Origin: Marinilabiliales bacterium
GTDB lineage: Bacteria > Bacteroidota > Bacteroidia > Bacteroidales > ML635J-15
DNA: 64,000 nucleotides
NCBI GenBank assembly: GCA_002869385.1
Contig: PKTB01000004.1
Span: forward strand, 248,001-312,000
Direction of reading: 5' to 3'
Position numbers and translations under genes: made by a program
Notes under the pieces: model-generated
The model's input: the letters and a program-made list of their open reading frames with translations, nothing else
The model's database searches: none
What the model was told of the DNA's origin: nothing
Shown: one piece after another, positions 47,043 to 57,775 of the stretch
Numbering within the stretch: the stretch's first letter is position 1
How the letters are laid out: each line of letters opens with the position of its first letter

Positions 47043-49436
47043 ATGCGGAGATATATTTCTATAATAATTTCAATTTTGTGTTTTATTATTTATTCAAATA
47101 ATAGTTTCTCTCAGCAAGTTAAAATCAAAGTTTATGATTATAGTAGAAACCCTCTTATTGGTGCTACTGTTAGTCTAACAAACATTAGCGACTCAACACA
47201 GTCGTATGCAACAACAGATATAGATGGAATTGCAATTTTTAAACAAATAGAATACACTGTTTATTCAGTGAAAATTTCGTATATCGGATACGAAACACTT
47301 GAAAAAGCTCTCAATATTAAAGAAGGAACATCTGAATATACATATAAGCTTAAAGAAAGTGCATATGCACTAAATGAAGTCACCATAGAAGCACAAAAAC
47401 CGATTATTCGTCAGGAAGGAGACAAAATGATTGTTGATCCTGAAAACTTAGCAAATATTAGCTCTAACACCTTAGAGGTTCTTGAAAGCACTCCCTGCTT
47501 ATTTGTAGATCAGGATAATGGAATATATCTCAATTCTGCTACTCCTGCAAAGGTTTACATTAATGGTAGAGAACAAAAAATGAGCAATCAGGATATTTCA
47601 ATAATACTTCAAAGCCTACCCCCTGGAAGTGTAGAAAAAATTGAAATCATGCGAACACCTTCTACAAAATATGATGCTTCCAGTTCGGGTGGAATAATTA
47701 ATATTGTTCTTAAAAAAGGTGTGAAAATCGGAAGGTTTGGTTCTGTTAGAGCCGGAATGAACCAAGGGACTTATGGAAATCGTTTTGGTGGTTTTTCCAT
47801 AAATGACAGCGGAGATAAATATACCACATATCTTAACGCAAATTACAACTATAACGATAGAGAAGAACTGCTTAACACAAACAGATATATCGGATTTGAC
47901 ACTCTACTAGCTCAATCATCGGTGTCACGACAGAAAAGTCATCAAATGTATGCCGGTTATGGTATTAGTTACGATCCAAAGGATAATATCAACTTCAACT
48001 ATGACGGTAGAATAAATTACAGCCTGCCGGATGCTTTTACAAACAATACAAACAACACACAGCTTCCTGATTTTTCAAACCTAGCAGAAAATGAAAACAC
48101 TTTGGAAAAATCATCACATTCGATCAACATTCAGCAAGACCTTGGACTAAAAATAGAATTAGATACAATTGGTTCTAATCTAGACATAAAAACTGCATAT
48201 AACTACTACAATAACAATCAAGATCAATTATATTCATACAATTTTCTTTATCCTAATGAATACCTCATCAATGGTGGTTGTAATAATCTTCAAAATCGAC
48301 ATTTTGCAGTAATACAATTTGATTTAACTAAGCAATTTAAACACAAAATAGTTTTAGAATCAGGATTAAAGTCGTCTTTTCAAAAATACTCCAGTGAATC
48401 TGAATTTGACTATACCTACGACAACATCACATTAAACGACAGTTTAAGAACAAACAAATTCAATTATACCGAAAATATTAGCGCAGCATATATTCAGGCA
48501 TCTAAAACTTTTGGGAAAGACTTTGTATTAATGGGTGGTTTCCGAACCGAACACACCTATATGGATGGTAAGCAAACCATTCCAAATGACACAAGTTTTC
48601 TGATAAATAGAATAGACTTTTTTCCTTACATTTACTTAAGTCGTAATATTGTGCACATTATGGGAATAGACCTTCGTGCTTTTCTCATTTTTAGAAGAAC
48701 AATAAACCGTCCCGGATATTCTATGTTAAACCCGAGCATTAATTTTGTTGACCAATATATGTATGAGGCAGTAAATCCTGCTCTAACTCCTCAATTTACT
48801 AATAATGCAGAATTTAATATTAGTTTTAACGATTTCCCTATCATTGCCATCGGACAAAATTATACTACAGATATTTTCTCAGAGGTTATCTATGAAAATA
48901 CAGATAATGAAAGCATTATCGTTCGAACATATGACAATATAGGAAGTAGCAAAGAGACATACTTCAGAGGCTTAATAGGAATACCTCCGGGTGGTGCTTA
49001 TTTCTTTGCTATGGGCGCTCAATATAACTTAAACGAATACGATGGGTATTATCAGGGAGAACCTCTACAGTACACTAAAGGAAGCTGGCGTTTTTTCACA
49101 TTTCATGTATTACGACTTTTTGGAAATACAAAACTCACAATGAGTGGCTTTTACATGGTAAACGGACAATTAGGTTTTCTTGAGCTTGAAAACTTTGGAG
49201 CACTAAACTTCGGTATCAGACAGTCTTTCCTTAATGATAAATTGAATATTTCTATCAATGCCAGGGATGTATTAAGAACCATGGATGTACACTTTAGTAT
49301 TGATCAAGGAGGTGTCTACACTTATGGGAATAGATATACCGATAACCAACGCTGGGGAATAAAAATCAGATATAAATTTGGACTCAGTAAGAAAAAAGAA
49401 AATGAAAACCCGTTTAATTTTGAAGAATTACAATAA
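47043..49436 (+). CDS. Outer-membrane receptor with carboxypeptidase-regulatory-like domain (TonB-dependent-like)
   Basis: A 797-residue protein with a signal peptide (MRRYISIIISILCFIIYSNNSFS). An N-terminal CarboxypepD_reg-like domain (YDYSRNPLIGATVSLTNISDS ... YSVKISYIGYETLEKALNI) is followed by a plug domain (LNEVTIEAQKPIIRQEGDKMIVDPENL, YINGREQKMSNQDISIILQSLPPGSVEKIEIMRTPSTKYDASSSGGIINIVLKKG) and a 22-strand-type barrel with the terminal KIRYKFG. This is the outer membrane beta-barrel 3/TonB-dependent type. The substrate is unknown; no SusD partner is adjacent. I take the ATG at 47043 over an in-frame GTG at 47037. The frame is intact. Confidence 0.85.
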   Translation: MRRYISIIISILCFIIYSNNSFSQQVKIKVYDYSRNPLIGATVSLTNISDSTQSYATTDIDGIAIFKQIEYTVYSVKISYIGYETLEKALNIKEGTSEYTYKLKESAYALNEVTIEAQKPIIRQEGDKMIVDPENLANISSNTLEVLESTPCLFVDQDNGIYLNSATPAKVYINGREQKMSNQDISIILQSLPPGSVEKIEIMRTPSTKYDASSSGGIINIVLKKGVKIGRFGSVRAGMNQGTYGNRFGGFSINDSGDKYTTYLNANYNYNDREELLNTNRYIGFDTLLAQSSVSRQKSHQMYAGYGISYDPKDNINFNYDGRINYSLPDAFTNNTNNTQLPDFSNLAENENTLEKSSHSINIQQDLGLKIELDTIGSNLDIKTAYNYYNNNQDQLYSYNFLYPNEYLINGGCNNLQNRHFAVIQFDLTKQFKHKIVLESGLKSSFQKYSSESEFDYTYDNITLNDSLRTNKFNYTENISAAYIQASKTFGKDFVLMGGFRTEHTYMDGKQTIPNDTSFLINRIDFFPYIYLSRNIVHIMGIDLRAFLIFRRTINRPGYSMLNPSINFVDQYMYEAVNPALTPQFTNNAEFNISFNDFPIIAIGQNYTTDIFSEVIYENTDNESIIVRTYDNIGSSKETYFRGLIGIPPGGAYFFAMGAQYNLNEYDGYYQGEPLQYTKGSWRFFTFHVLRLFGNTKLTMSGFYMVNGQLGFLELENFGALNFGIRQSFLNDKLNISINARDVLRTMDVHFSIDQGGVYTYGNRYTDNQRWGIKIRYKFGLSKKKENENPFNFEELQ

Positions 49437-49475
49437 AACCTGACCAATTGCTTTCTAATTTCCACATATTTATCT

Positions 49476-49483
49476 GAACTTTG
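49476..49483 (+). promoter_or_regulatory. Degenerate -7 element GAACTTTG for the MFS transporter
   Basis: TAnnTTTG with G for the first T, four bases before the ATG at 49488. Confidence 0.3.
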
Positions 49484-49487
49484 CAGC

Positions 49488-50651
49488 ATGACCGAAAAAC
49501 AAAAACGCAAAGAACTACTTAAAAACATGCAGAAGAATCAGGCATATCCATTCCTGATTTTACTGGCATTAGTATCTGTTGCAGGTCTGCAAGCATGGAG
49601 AACCATGTTTAACAATTTTGCTGTTGACGAAGTTTTAACAAATGGTCTGGGTGTTGGCCTAACACAATCAATAAGAGAACTTCCGGGTTTTCTGACTTTT
49701 CTTGTAGTTTATCTTTTACTTTGGTTCAAAGAACATCGATTTGCTGCATTTTCAGTAATGTTGATGGGGGCCGGAATGGCCTTAACCGGGTTTTTCCCAA
49801 CATTAAGCGGCCTATTAATTACAACTTTTATTTTCTCAACCGGATTTCATTATTTCGAAACAGTAAATCAATCACTAACTCTTCAGCATTTTTCAACCGA
49901 TGAATCTCCGTTTATGCTTGCAAGAGTTAAGTCATATTCCGGAATTGTGAATATTGTCGTTGGGGTTCTGATTTTCTTTCTGGCAGCATATTTTAGCCTA
50001 AAGTCAATGTATCTTACTTTTGGAATTCTAATACTTATTCTGGCTTTTTATGCGCTTTTCATGAAAAAAGACCTTCCTAGTAAAGTTGTACAAACAAAAA
50101 AGATTTTACTAAAGAAAAAATACTGGCTCTATTATGTTCTTAGCTTTTTAAGTGGTGCCAGAAGACAAATTTTTATTGTTTTTGCTGTTTTCATGTTAGT
50201 TAAAAAATATGATTTTTCTGTTCAGCAAGTCACAATACTTTTCATAGTAAATAATCTCCTTACATTCTTTATTTACCCATATATTGCTAGAGGAATAAGG
50301 CGTTTTGGAGAAAGAACGATGTTAAGTGTTGAATATGGCAGTTTATTATTTATTTTTCTCGGTTATGCATTCTTTGAAAGTCCTGTAATTGCATCTGTTT
50401 TATATGTTTTAGACCATGTATTCTTTGGTTGTGCAATGGGAATCAATACATATTTTCAAAAAATAGCAGAACCTGAAGATATTGCTACATCAATCTCGAC
50501 AGCTTATGCAATAAATCATATTTCTGCGGTCATCATTCCTGTTCTTGGTGGAGGATTATGGCTACTAAATTGGCGTATTCCATTTATTGCAGGATCTGTT
50601 CTTGCGGTAGCTTCTTTTATATTTGTTCAAAAGATAAAAATCAACAAATAA
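49488..50651 (+). CDS. Major facilitator superfamily transporter
   Basis: A 387-residue inner-membrane protein with about 11-12 transmembrane helices in two halves (YPFLILLALVSVAGLQAW, LPGFLTFLVVYLLLWF, FAAFSVMLMGAGMAL, GLLITTFIFSTGFHYFETVNQ, then IVVGVLIFFLAAYFSL, LYVLDHVFFGCAMG, HISAVIIPVLGGGLWLL). The loop IARGIRRFGERTML resembles the A-motif between halves. Substrate not inferable. The frame is intact. Confidence 0.75.
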   Translation: MTEKQKRKELLKNMQKNQAYPFLILLALVSVAGLQAWRTMFNNFAVDEVLTNGLGVGLTQSIRELPGFLTFLVVYLLLWFKEHRFAAFSVMLMGAGMALTGFFPTLSGLLITTFIFSTGFHYFETVNQSLTLQHFSTDESPFMLARVKSYSGIVNIVVGVLIFFLAAYFSLKSMYLTFGILILILAFYALFMKKDLPSKVVQTKKILLKKKYWLYYVLSFLSGARRQIFIVFAVFMLVKKYDFSVQQVTILFIVNNLLTFFIYPYIARGIRRFGERTMLSVEYGSLLFIFLGYAFFESPVIASVLYVLDHVFFGCAMGINTYFQKIAEPEDIATSISTAYAINHISAVIIPVLGGGLWLLNWRIPFIAGSVLAVASFIFVQKIKINK

Positions 50652-50673
50652 CATTTTTGCTTATCTTTACGTA

Positions 50674-50681
50674 TATCTTTG
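50674..50681 (+). promoter_or_regulatory. -7 promoter element TATCTTTG for the hybrid kinase
   Basis: Exact TAnnTTTG match, 44 bases before the ATG at 50726. Confidence 0.6.
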
Positions 50682-50725
50682 TTACTTAGATAACTAACCA
50701 ATGCCTTGCAAAATTTAATTTTTAA

Positions 50726-53053
50726 ATGGAAATATATTACGGGCAAATATTCCTTCTACTGGGGCAAACTACGGTTGTAGCTTTGTTGATATTATATCTT
50801 TTCTATTTAAGAAAAAAGTGGGGTAAAGGTTTATTATTTGCTGCAATAGGCTTATTTCAGTTTTTACAGGTATTTCTGTCCAGTTCTGTTTATCTGAATG
50901 TTACAGATACATTTTTTGTCAGTCCTTGTTCAGCTATATTCTTTACAGTTAGTCTTTTTACTGTTTTAATAATCTACATTAAAGATGATGCTTTAGAAAC
51001 TCGAAGAATTATCTATGCTTTACTAATTACAAATATTGTAATAACTCTGCTATTAATGAGTTTCAAGCTAAATGTAACCATTTCTCCCTTTCGGAATCCT
51101 CTTAATATTTCGCCTGAATTTTTTGAAACCAATGCACGAATACTTTTTGCAGGAACCTTAGTAATGGCTATTGATTCCTTATTAATTATTGTTTTTTTCG
51201 AATTTATTTCACGATTTATTAAGCCATTGTTTATTCGAATTTTCATAACAATGTTGCTAATAACTTCATTTTACACTGTAGCATTTACTCTATTAGCTTT
51301 TGGAAATTACACATATTTAAAAGAAATTTTTGTTTCCGCTCTAATATCAAAAAGCATATCTTCTTTCATATACAGTATTTTCTTCACTATTTATCTAAGA
51401 AACTTTGAGAGATTTGAACCATCAGCCAGTACCGGAACATTAAAAGACATTTTTTACACCTTGTCATATCGTCAAAAATTTGAAGTTATATCAAAAGAAA
51501 AAGAAGCTGCCGAAAAAGAAGCTGAAACTGCAATTCTTCTTACAGAATCAAAGTATAAAACTCTGACAAAAATATCACCTGTAGGAATTTTTATGACGGA
51601 TAATGACGGAAAAACAGTTTTTGTAAATCCAAAATGGTGTGAAATAACGGGTTTAAGCTGTGATGAAGCTTTGGGTTTTGGTTGGCATAAAGCTCTCCAC
51701 CCGGAAGAAAAGGAGTATCTATTAAAAAATTGGTCTGAAGCTTCGATAATTAAAAAAGCAAACTATGAAGAATATCGTTTTATTCAACCAGACGGTAGTG
51801 AGAAATGGGTCTTGGGTCAAGCTGTTCCAGATCATGATCAAGAAGGAAATATTATTGGTTATGTAGGAACAATTACAGATATAACAGACCTAAAACTATA
51901 CGAGAAAGATCTTAAAGTGCTTAAAGAAAAAGCTGAAGAAAGTGACATGTTAAAATCTGCTTTTCTGGCAAATATGAGTCATGAGATTCGTACGCCAATG
52001 AACGGGATTCTTGGTTTTGCCGAATTGTTAAAAGATTCCGACATTTCAGAGGAAGAGAAAAACGAATATCTGGAACTTATAGAAATTAGTTGATTCCGAA
52101 TGATGGAAATTATCAATAATATTGTTGACATATCTAAAATTGAATCCGGAATAACTGAGGTTACAGCTGAGCAAACAAACATCTATACTATGTGCAACGA
52201 TGTTTATAATTTCTTTGAAACAGAAGCAAAAGAAAAGGGACTACTTCTTAAAAAGAATAATTCTGAGGAATTTAAAAATAACATTTATCTTATCGATAGA
52301 AATAAAACTCTAAGCGTACTAACAAATCTTATTAAAAATGCAATAAAATACACAGACAAAGGAGAAGTTGAGTTTGGATATAATGTAATTACTGAAAATA
52401 ACCAGAAACTATTTAAATTTTACGTTAAAGATACAGGGATTGGTATTCCTGAACATAGACACGAAGCAATATTCCAACGTTTTATACAAGCTGATTTAGC
52501 AGACAGATTTGCCCGCCAGGGTGCTGGTTTGGGTTTATCAATTGCAAAAGCTTATGTCGAAATGATGAATGGTAAAATATATCTTAAAAGTGAAGAGGGA
52601 AAAGGATCTGAGTTTATTTTTACAATCCCATGTAATGAAAATATCACCAAATCAGAAGATAAAACAAATACAAATAGTAAAACAGTAAAACCCGGTGTCA
52701 AAGTACTTATTGCAGAAGATGATCTTAATTCTTTCCTGGTTTATTCATCATATTTAAAAGATACAGAATGGGAAATAATCCATGTAAACACAGGTGTTGA
52801 AGCAGTAGAGACAGCTCAAAAAAATCCTGATTTAGATCTAATTCTAATGGATATTAAAATGCCATTAATGGATGGGTATACCGCTGCAAAAAGAATAAGA
52901 GAATTTATGCCTGATATTATTATTATCGCTCAATCTGCATTTGCTTTCGATAAAGAAAAAGAAGAACAAGAGTCTTACTTTAATCAACATATTACAAAGC
53001 CTGTTGATAAGAAAACTTTTTTTGAAACGATTGCTCTGTTTTTTGGAATTTAA
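50726..53053 (+). CDS. Hybrid histidine kinase (membrane sensor, PAS, HisKA, HATPase, receiver), interrupted by in-frame TGA
   Basis: A 775-codon frame. Residues 1-230 have about seven transmembrane helices; a PAS domain follows ([22 protein letters not shown] ... [28 protein letters not shown]); the HisKA box is [19 protein letters not shown] with His at about 419. TGA 52091-52093 then interrupts [29 protein letters not shown], where the family reads SG.RM, suggesting GGA to TGA. Beyond the stop are the N box [11 protein letters not shown]1 DTGIGIP, G2 [16 protein letters not shown] and a receiver with LIAEDD, the phospho-acceptor in [18 protein letters not shown] (Ser where Thr is usual) and ITKPVD. 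Truncation removes kinase and receiver. No partner regulator is adjacent. Confidence 0.82.
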
Positions 53054-53057
53054 AAGC

Positions 53058-56000
53058 TTAATTAACCTTCACACTCAATACAAAAGGTATCTTCTTTACT
53101 ATCTTATTTCCTGTTAAATTAAACATCTCAACATATAATATATATATTCCAGGTTGACAGATATTATTTCCATTATCAAAACCATCCCAGAACAAAGTTA
53201 CTTCAACACCTAACATTTCGTTATTCTTAATATAGGTAATGAAATTTCCTCCGGAACCATAAATAGCCATTGTTGCTGTATAACCCGGTTCATCAAGATT
53301 ATAAGAAATCGTTAATCTGTCATCTACTCCATCATTGTCAGGTGAAAATGCTTCAGGTGAAACACTAATTGTTTATTCACTGACTATTTCTGATGAATAT
53401 TGAGAGTTAACATAACCAGGAGTTGCAAATCCGGCATCTTGTGCTGCAGAGTGCCAGTTTGATTCTTCATCTGAAGGAGTGTCATAGTTTATTCTCTCAA
53501 GTGAAACACCATCATCAGAAGCTAATAATTTGTAATGTTGATCATCTGTATAATAAACCTCATCAATATAGTTTTGATATCTATCAGAAACAATAATAGT
53601 TCCTTCATCATCCGGCATTGAAGGAACATCGTCAATTTCGTATAGATTATCAGGATACATAATGTAGTAATTATCTTTTAGGAATTGAATATCCTCACTT
53701 ACAGCACAAAATTCACCGGGAAGTAAAAGGCGACTTATCTCAGTCATTTGATATGAGTATTTAACCTCTCCAAGTTCGTCAAGACTAACCAACCAAAGTT
53801 TCTTTAAATCAACCAATCTATCCGAATTGTTGTAAAGCTCTACAAAATCACTACCTCCCGAAAGGGGATTAAACAATATCTCATTAATTACTAAATCTCC
53901 AGTTTGAACTGAATCTGCAATCCCAAAACGAATCGAAGTGTTTTCAACGACTAAATTACCTATACAATCACGTACACTATAGGTAATATTAAGATAGTAT
54001 ACTGTTCCTGTCTCAAATTCACCATCAAATTTCATTGTGATTGTGGCAAAATCTGGCTCAGCTGCAGAAATCCAACTTGGATTACCAAATTGAGACACTT
54101 CAAAATTATCTGTATTATTTGCAAAATCTTCTTGCATGGTCTCGCTAAAATATACAACAACCGTATCTGGAGCTATAACTTCTGCAGCAACAGGATATGG
54201 ACTTATAATATCAGGATTGTCTCCTATTACAGAATTTTCGGCACTTGGTGTTCCACCACTAATATCTTCGCTGGCAGTCCAATTTAATGCCCCCTCGCAT
54301 GGATTATTAAGATCAATCATCTCAAGTGAGTAGCCACCGTCTGCCTTAAAGTTATCATTATACCATGTATCGCTGTAAGTAATTGTATGAATAACATTTC
54401 CCTCATCGTCCTTTAAAGTAAGCGTTGCTCCTCCGTTTGTTAATGAAGGAAAGCCATCAACAGCTACAACATTTAGTTCATCCTCAAATAAATAAACATC
54501 TCCATCATCACAAATAACCATATATCCTTCTGACTCTATTAAACCAAAATCAATTGTTCTTTGAGTGCTTCCGGCAGAAATTGTCCAATCAGATAAATCC
54601 AAATCATACTCAGTACTATTATATATTTCTATATACTCTGCTTCAGGTAATAAAACTACCGGATCCGGATCAGCCATTATTTCACAAATCAATAGATCGT
54701 AAGGATTTGCATTATAAATAATGAATGGAACTGTTTGCCTTATCATTGTATTTCCACAAAAATCAGGAATATACTAAACTGTAAGTTCGTAATTTACATT
54801 TTCAGCAAATGATGCCGCATATTGAATAAGTATTTCATTAGAATTCTCAGGGTTTACCATTGCAAATATTGGTGTTCCAAAATCAGGTGTTACGTCATAT
54901 TTGCTTAATGTTAAAGACTCTGTTGTGTCTGTTGGCTCAGAAAAAATAACAGTAAGCTCATTCGAAGCACTTACAGAAACACTTAGAATTTCCGGAGAAA
55001 CGGTATCGTTATTTACAGCATAAACTGAATTTATTTCACCCGGAGTTCCTCCATTATCATCATTTGATGCAATCCAATTTGTTTGTGGAGAACATGTATT
55101 TGTCGGATCAATTTTTTCAAGGGTCCAACCTCCCTCCTCTTTATTTGAATCCTGATACCAAGCATCTGAATATGTAACCTGATCAATTACATTCATAGCT
55201 GTATCATATATGATAATTGTCTGACCACCATTAGTTATCAGTGTAAAAGAAGCTATTCCTAAAGTATTACCATAAGATTCAAAAAGCGTAACATCATCCT
55301 CATCACATAAAATCAAATATTCTCCTCCACCTAAACTGTATGCAGGCATTGATTTTTCAGTACTTCCAATCTGATAAGTACAATCCTCAAGATTGATTGT
55401 ATATTCTGTCGTGTTATAAAGCTCGACAAACTCAACTTCAGGAAGCAAAACAGCAGGAGTTGGATCTGCCATAATTTCATTTATTACAATCATGCCGGCT
55501 TCAAATTACATATAGGAGAAATCGAAACTGCCTGATGTTATTACATTGCTGTTTAAGTCCTCAATGTTTTGATATTGTAGAGTATACTCTGCAGGTGAAC
55601 TTAAAGCTGTCGCCAATTCAAGTAGTACCCGTGAATTGTTTGACTCATAAAAACTTACTGTTTGTGGATTGCCTATTGAATTATTTATTAGATAATTACT
55701 TACATCCAATGCAGTTGTAGCATCAAGATCTTCATTAAAAAACAAAACGATATTCTGGTTGTCTAGAATTTGATATGACTGATACTCAGGAGCATCAATA
55801 TCTGTATACGGGTCTCCTGTTACAACAAAATCGTCAAAGTAAAAAAGATCCCATCTTGTTGATGTATATTTACAATAAACTCCAAAATAATCAGATGAAG
55901 AGTATGTATCATCAAACACTGTTCCTTCAGTAAAATAATCTGTTCCTCCTAAAGTGTCGGTCATTAAAGTCCAGTTTCCGTCAAAATCGCGAGTAACTTT

Positions 56001-56459
56001 TACTCGTAAATCAACAGGTGACATATCAACTCTGTCATCAACACCATCAATAATCACACTTGCACTACCATCATCCTGACGATACAAGCTTATCTCGTCG
56101 GCAGTATTCCCTATTTTCACAAAGTAACCCTCTGTTGCTGCTGTTAAATCTGAGTTATTTGAAGTAAGGTATACAGAACAAAAGTTTGTAGACGAAGGGT
56201 TAAACTCCATTTTTACGTAAAACTCCCAACTAGCCGTATACATCGCCTCCGAAGATGTTGAAATATATGATATCCCTCCATCAACAGAATTTCCGTTTAA
56301 CTGCATTTCATTTGAACCGTTAACAATAAAGTCCGAAGTATTTCCTTCCCATGTAGGATTTGATGTAAAATCTCCGTCTGTAAAATCATCACTAAACTGC
56401 GCCAAGCCAATAAATGGAATTAATAAAAATGACGCTATCAATATTTTTACCTGTCTCAT
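53058..56459 (-). CDS. Secreted lamin-tail-domain surface protein, interrupted by three in-frame stops
   Basis: A 1133-codon frame beginning MRQVKILIASFLLIPFIGLAQ at 56459 (promoter 39 bases upstream). A LamG-like N-terminal domain and an SbsA-type Ig-like domain (YQSYQILDNQNIVLFFNEDLDA) precede three lamin-tail domains: INEIMADPTPAVLLPEVEFVELYNTTEY, CEIMADPDPVVLLPEAEYIEIYNSTEY and INEILFNPLSGGSDFVELYNNSD. The end is a FlgD-like module with SPDNDGVDDRLTISYNLDEPG and GIYILYVEMF. Stops are TAA 55506-55508 (before FEAGMIVINEI), TAG 54774-54776 (before YIPDFCGN) and TAA 53373-53375 (before TISVSPEAFSPDNDG). All three lie in the same frame and none involves an indel. Role: surface attachment or nuclease-like polymer association is possible but not shown. 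Confidence 0.72.
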
Positions 56460-56498
56460 ATATTTAAAAGATAAGATTTGCCTTAATTTACTAATTAA

Positions 56499-56506
56499 CA
56501 AAATTA
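56499..56506 (-). promoter_or_regulatory. -7 promoter element TAATTTTG for the lamin-tail protein
   Basis: Exact TAnnTTTG match, 39 bases before the ATG at 56459. Confidence 0.5.
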
Positions 56507-56584
56507 TCAAAATTTTCAGAAAATGAATTATTAATCTGGATTTGTTGTGAATTAATAACTATTGATACGTTTTGGTGTGTTGCA

Positions 56585-56618
56585 ATTGTCGGGATGATTC
56601 ATGAATCGCCCCGACAAT
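56585..56618. repeat. 34-base palindrome with core GATTCATGAATC
   Basis: ATTGTCGGG (56585-56593) and CCCGACAAT (56610-56618) are exact inverted copies around the perfect 12-base palindrome GATTCATGAATC; only the two bases between each arm and the core differ. A second copy of the core, GATTCATGAATC, occurs at 56691-56702. Confidence 0.7.
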
Positions 56619-56755
56619 ATGCGCATTTTAAACTGGATTTGTTGCATTTTGAATTTCAGAAATTCCGTTATGTGTTTATTGTATGTTTGATTCATGAATC
56701 TAACCTACAAAACACATTTGCATTAAATATCCATCAAATAATCTCAATAATTATG

Positions 56756-56763
56756 TATTTTTA
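56756..56763 (+). promoter_or_regulatory. Degenerate -7 element TATTTTTA for asd
   Basis: TAnnTTTG with A for the last G, 16 bases before the asd ATG. Confidence 0.3.
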
Positions 56764-56779
56764 CAAAAAATAACAAAAT

Positions 56780-57775
56780 ATGAAACTTGCAATAGTTGGT
56801 GCTACGGGAATGGTTGGGTCTTCAATTCTGAAGGTGCTGGATGAATATAAAATCGAGCTTGAAAACCTTGTTCTTGTGGCTTCAGAATCCTCTGCCGGAA
56901 AAGAAATAGATTTCAGAAATCATAAACATACTGTTGTTTCTCTTGAGCAAGCCTTAAATGAAGATATTGACATTGCGATTTTCTCTGCTGGTAAAACAGT
57001 TTCACTGGAATGGGCTCCGAAATTTGCAGAAAAAGGAATATTTGTTATCGACAATTCTTCGGCCTGGAGAATGTATGAGGATAAAAAACTCATTGTTCCG
57101 GAAGTTAATATTGCTTTACTAAATCCTGAAGATAAAATTATTGCAAACCCGAACTGTAGCACTATTCAGTTAATGGTTGTACTTTGGCCTTTGCACAAAA
57201 AGTTTGGTCTTGAAAGAGTTATTGTTTCAACATATCAGTCTGTTACAGGCTCGGGATACAAAGGGATGAACCAACTGGAAACTGAAGAAAGAGAACAAAA
57301 GTCAGAAAATCCGGCATACCCACATCAGATTCATCATAACTGTATCCCTCATGGCGGTGCTTTTCTTGAAAATCTGTACACAGAAGAAGAAGAAAAATTA
57401 ATAAAAGAATCGCAAAAAATTCTTGGACTACCCGACCTTAAAATTACATCAACTGTTGTAAGAGTTCCTGTTTTAGGTGGACATAGCGAAAGTGTAAATA
57501 TTGAATTCAAAAATAAACCTGAATTACAGAATGTAATTGATGCTTTAAAAAATGCTCCCGGTGTAATTATTGAAGATAATCCATCTGAAAACATTTACCC
57601 AATGCCAATAAATTCTAACAATAAAAACGAGACTTTTGTCGGAAGGATTAGATTGGATAATTCAAATAAAAATGCAATAAACCTATGGGTTGTTGCTTAC
57701 AATCTGCGTAAGGGAGCTGCTACAAATGCTGTACAAATAGCAGAATATATCGAAGATAATTTTCTTAGTTCATGA
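56780..57775 (+). CDS. asd: Aspartate-semialdehyde dehydrogenase
   Basis: A 331-residue NADPH enzyme that reduces aspartyl phosphate to the semialdehyde in the lysine, threonine, methionine and diaminopimelate route. Motifs are GATGMVGSSILKVL (dinucleotide binding), the catalytic Cys in IIANPNCSTIQLM, QSVTGSGYKGMNQLE, and RVPVLGGHSESVNIEF with the active-site His. Length is normal and the frame intact. It overlaps the GH25 gene by four bases (ATGA). Confidence 0.95.
   Translation: MKLAIVGATGMVGSSILKVLDEYKIELENLVLVASESSAGKEIDFRNHKHTVVSLEQALNEDIDIAIFSAGKTVSLEWAPKFAEKGIFVIDNSSAWRMYEDKKLIVPEVNIALLNPEDKIIANPNCSTIQLMVVLWPLHKKFGLERVIVSTYQSVTGSGYKGMNQLETEEREQKSENPAYPHQIHHNCIPHGGAFLENLYTEEEEKLIKESQKILGLPDLKITSTVVRVPVLGGHSESVNIEFKNKPELQNVIDALKNAPGVIIEDNPSENIYPMPINSNNKNETFVGRIRLDNSNKNAINLWVVAYNLRKGAATNAVQIAEYIEDNFLSS

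Larger units (their letters stand above)
56460..56779. other. Divergent intergenic region with palindromic element
   Basis: These 320 bases separate the lamin-tail protein and asd. They contain two promoter elements and a 34-base palindrome with a second partial copy, and no coding frame. Confidence 0.6.

Noticed and set aside
56585..56618. Terminator for a neighbouring gene
   Set aside because: It lies between divergent genes, so no transcript ends there, and there is no T tract.
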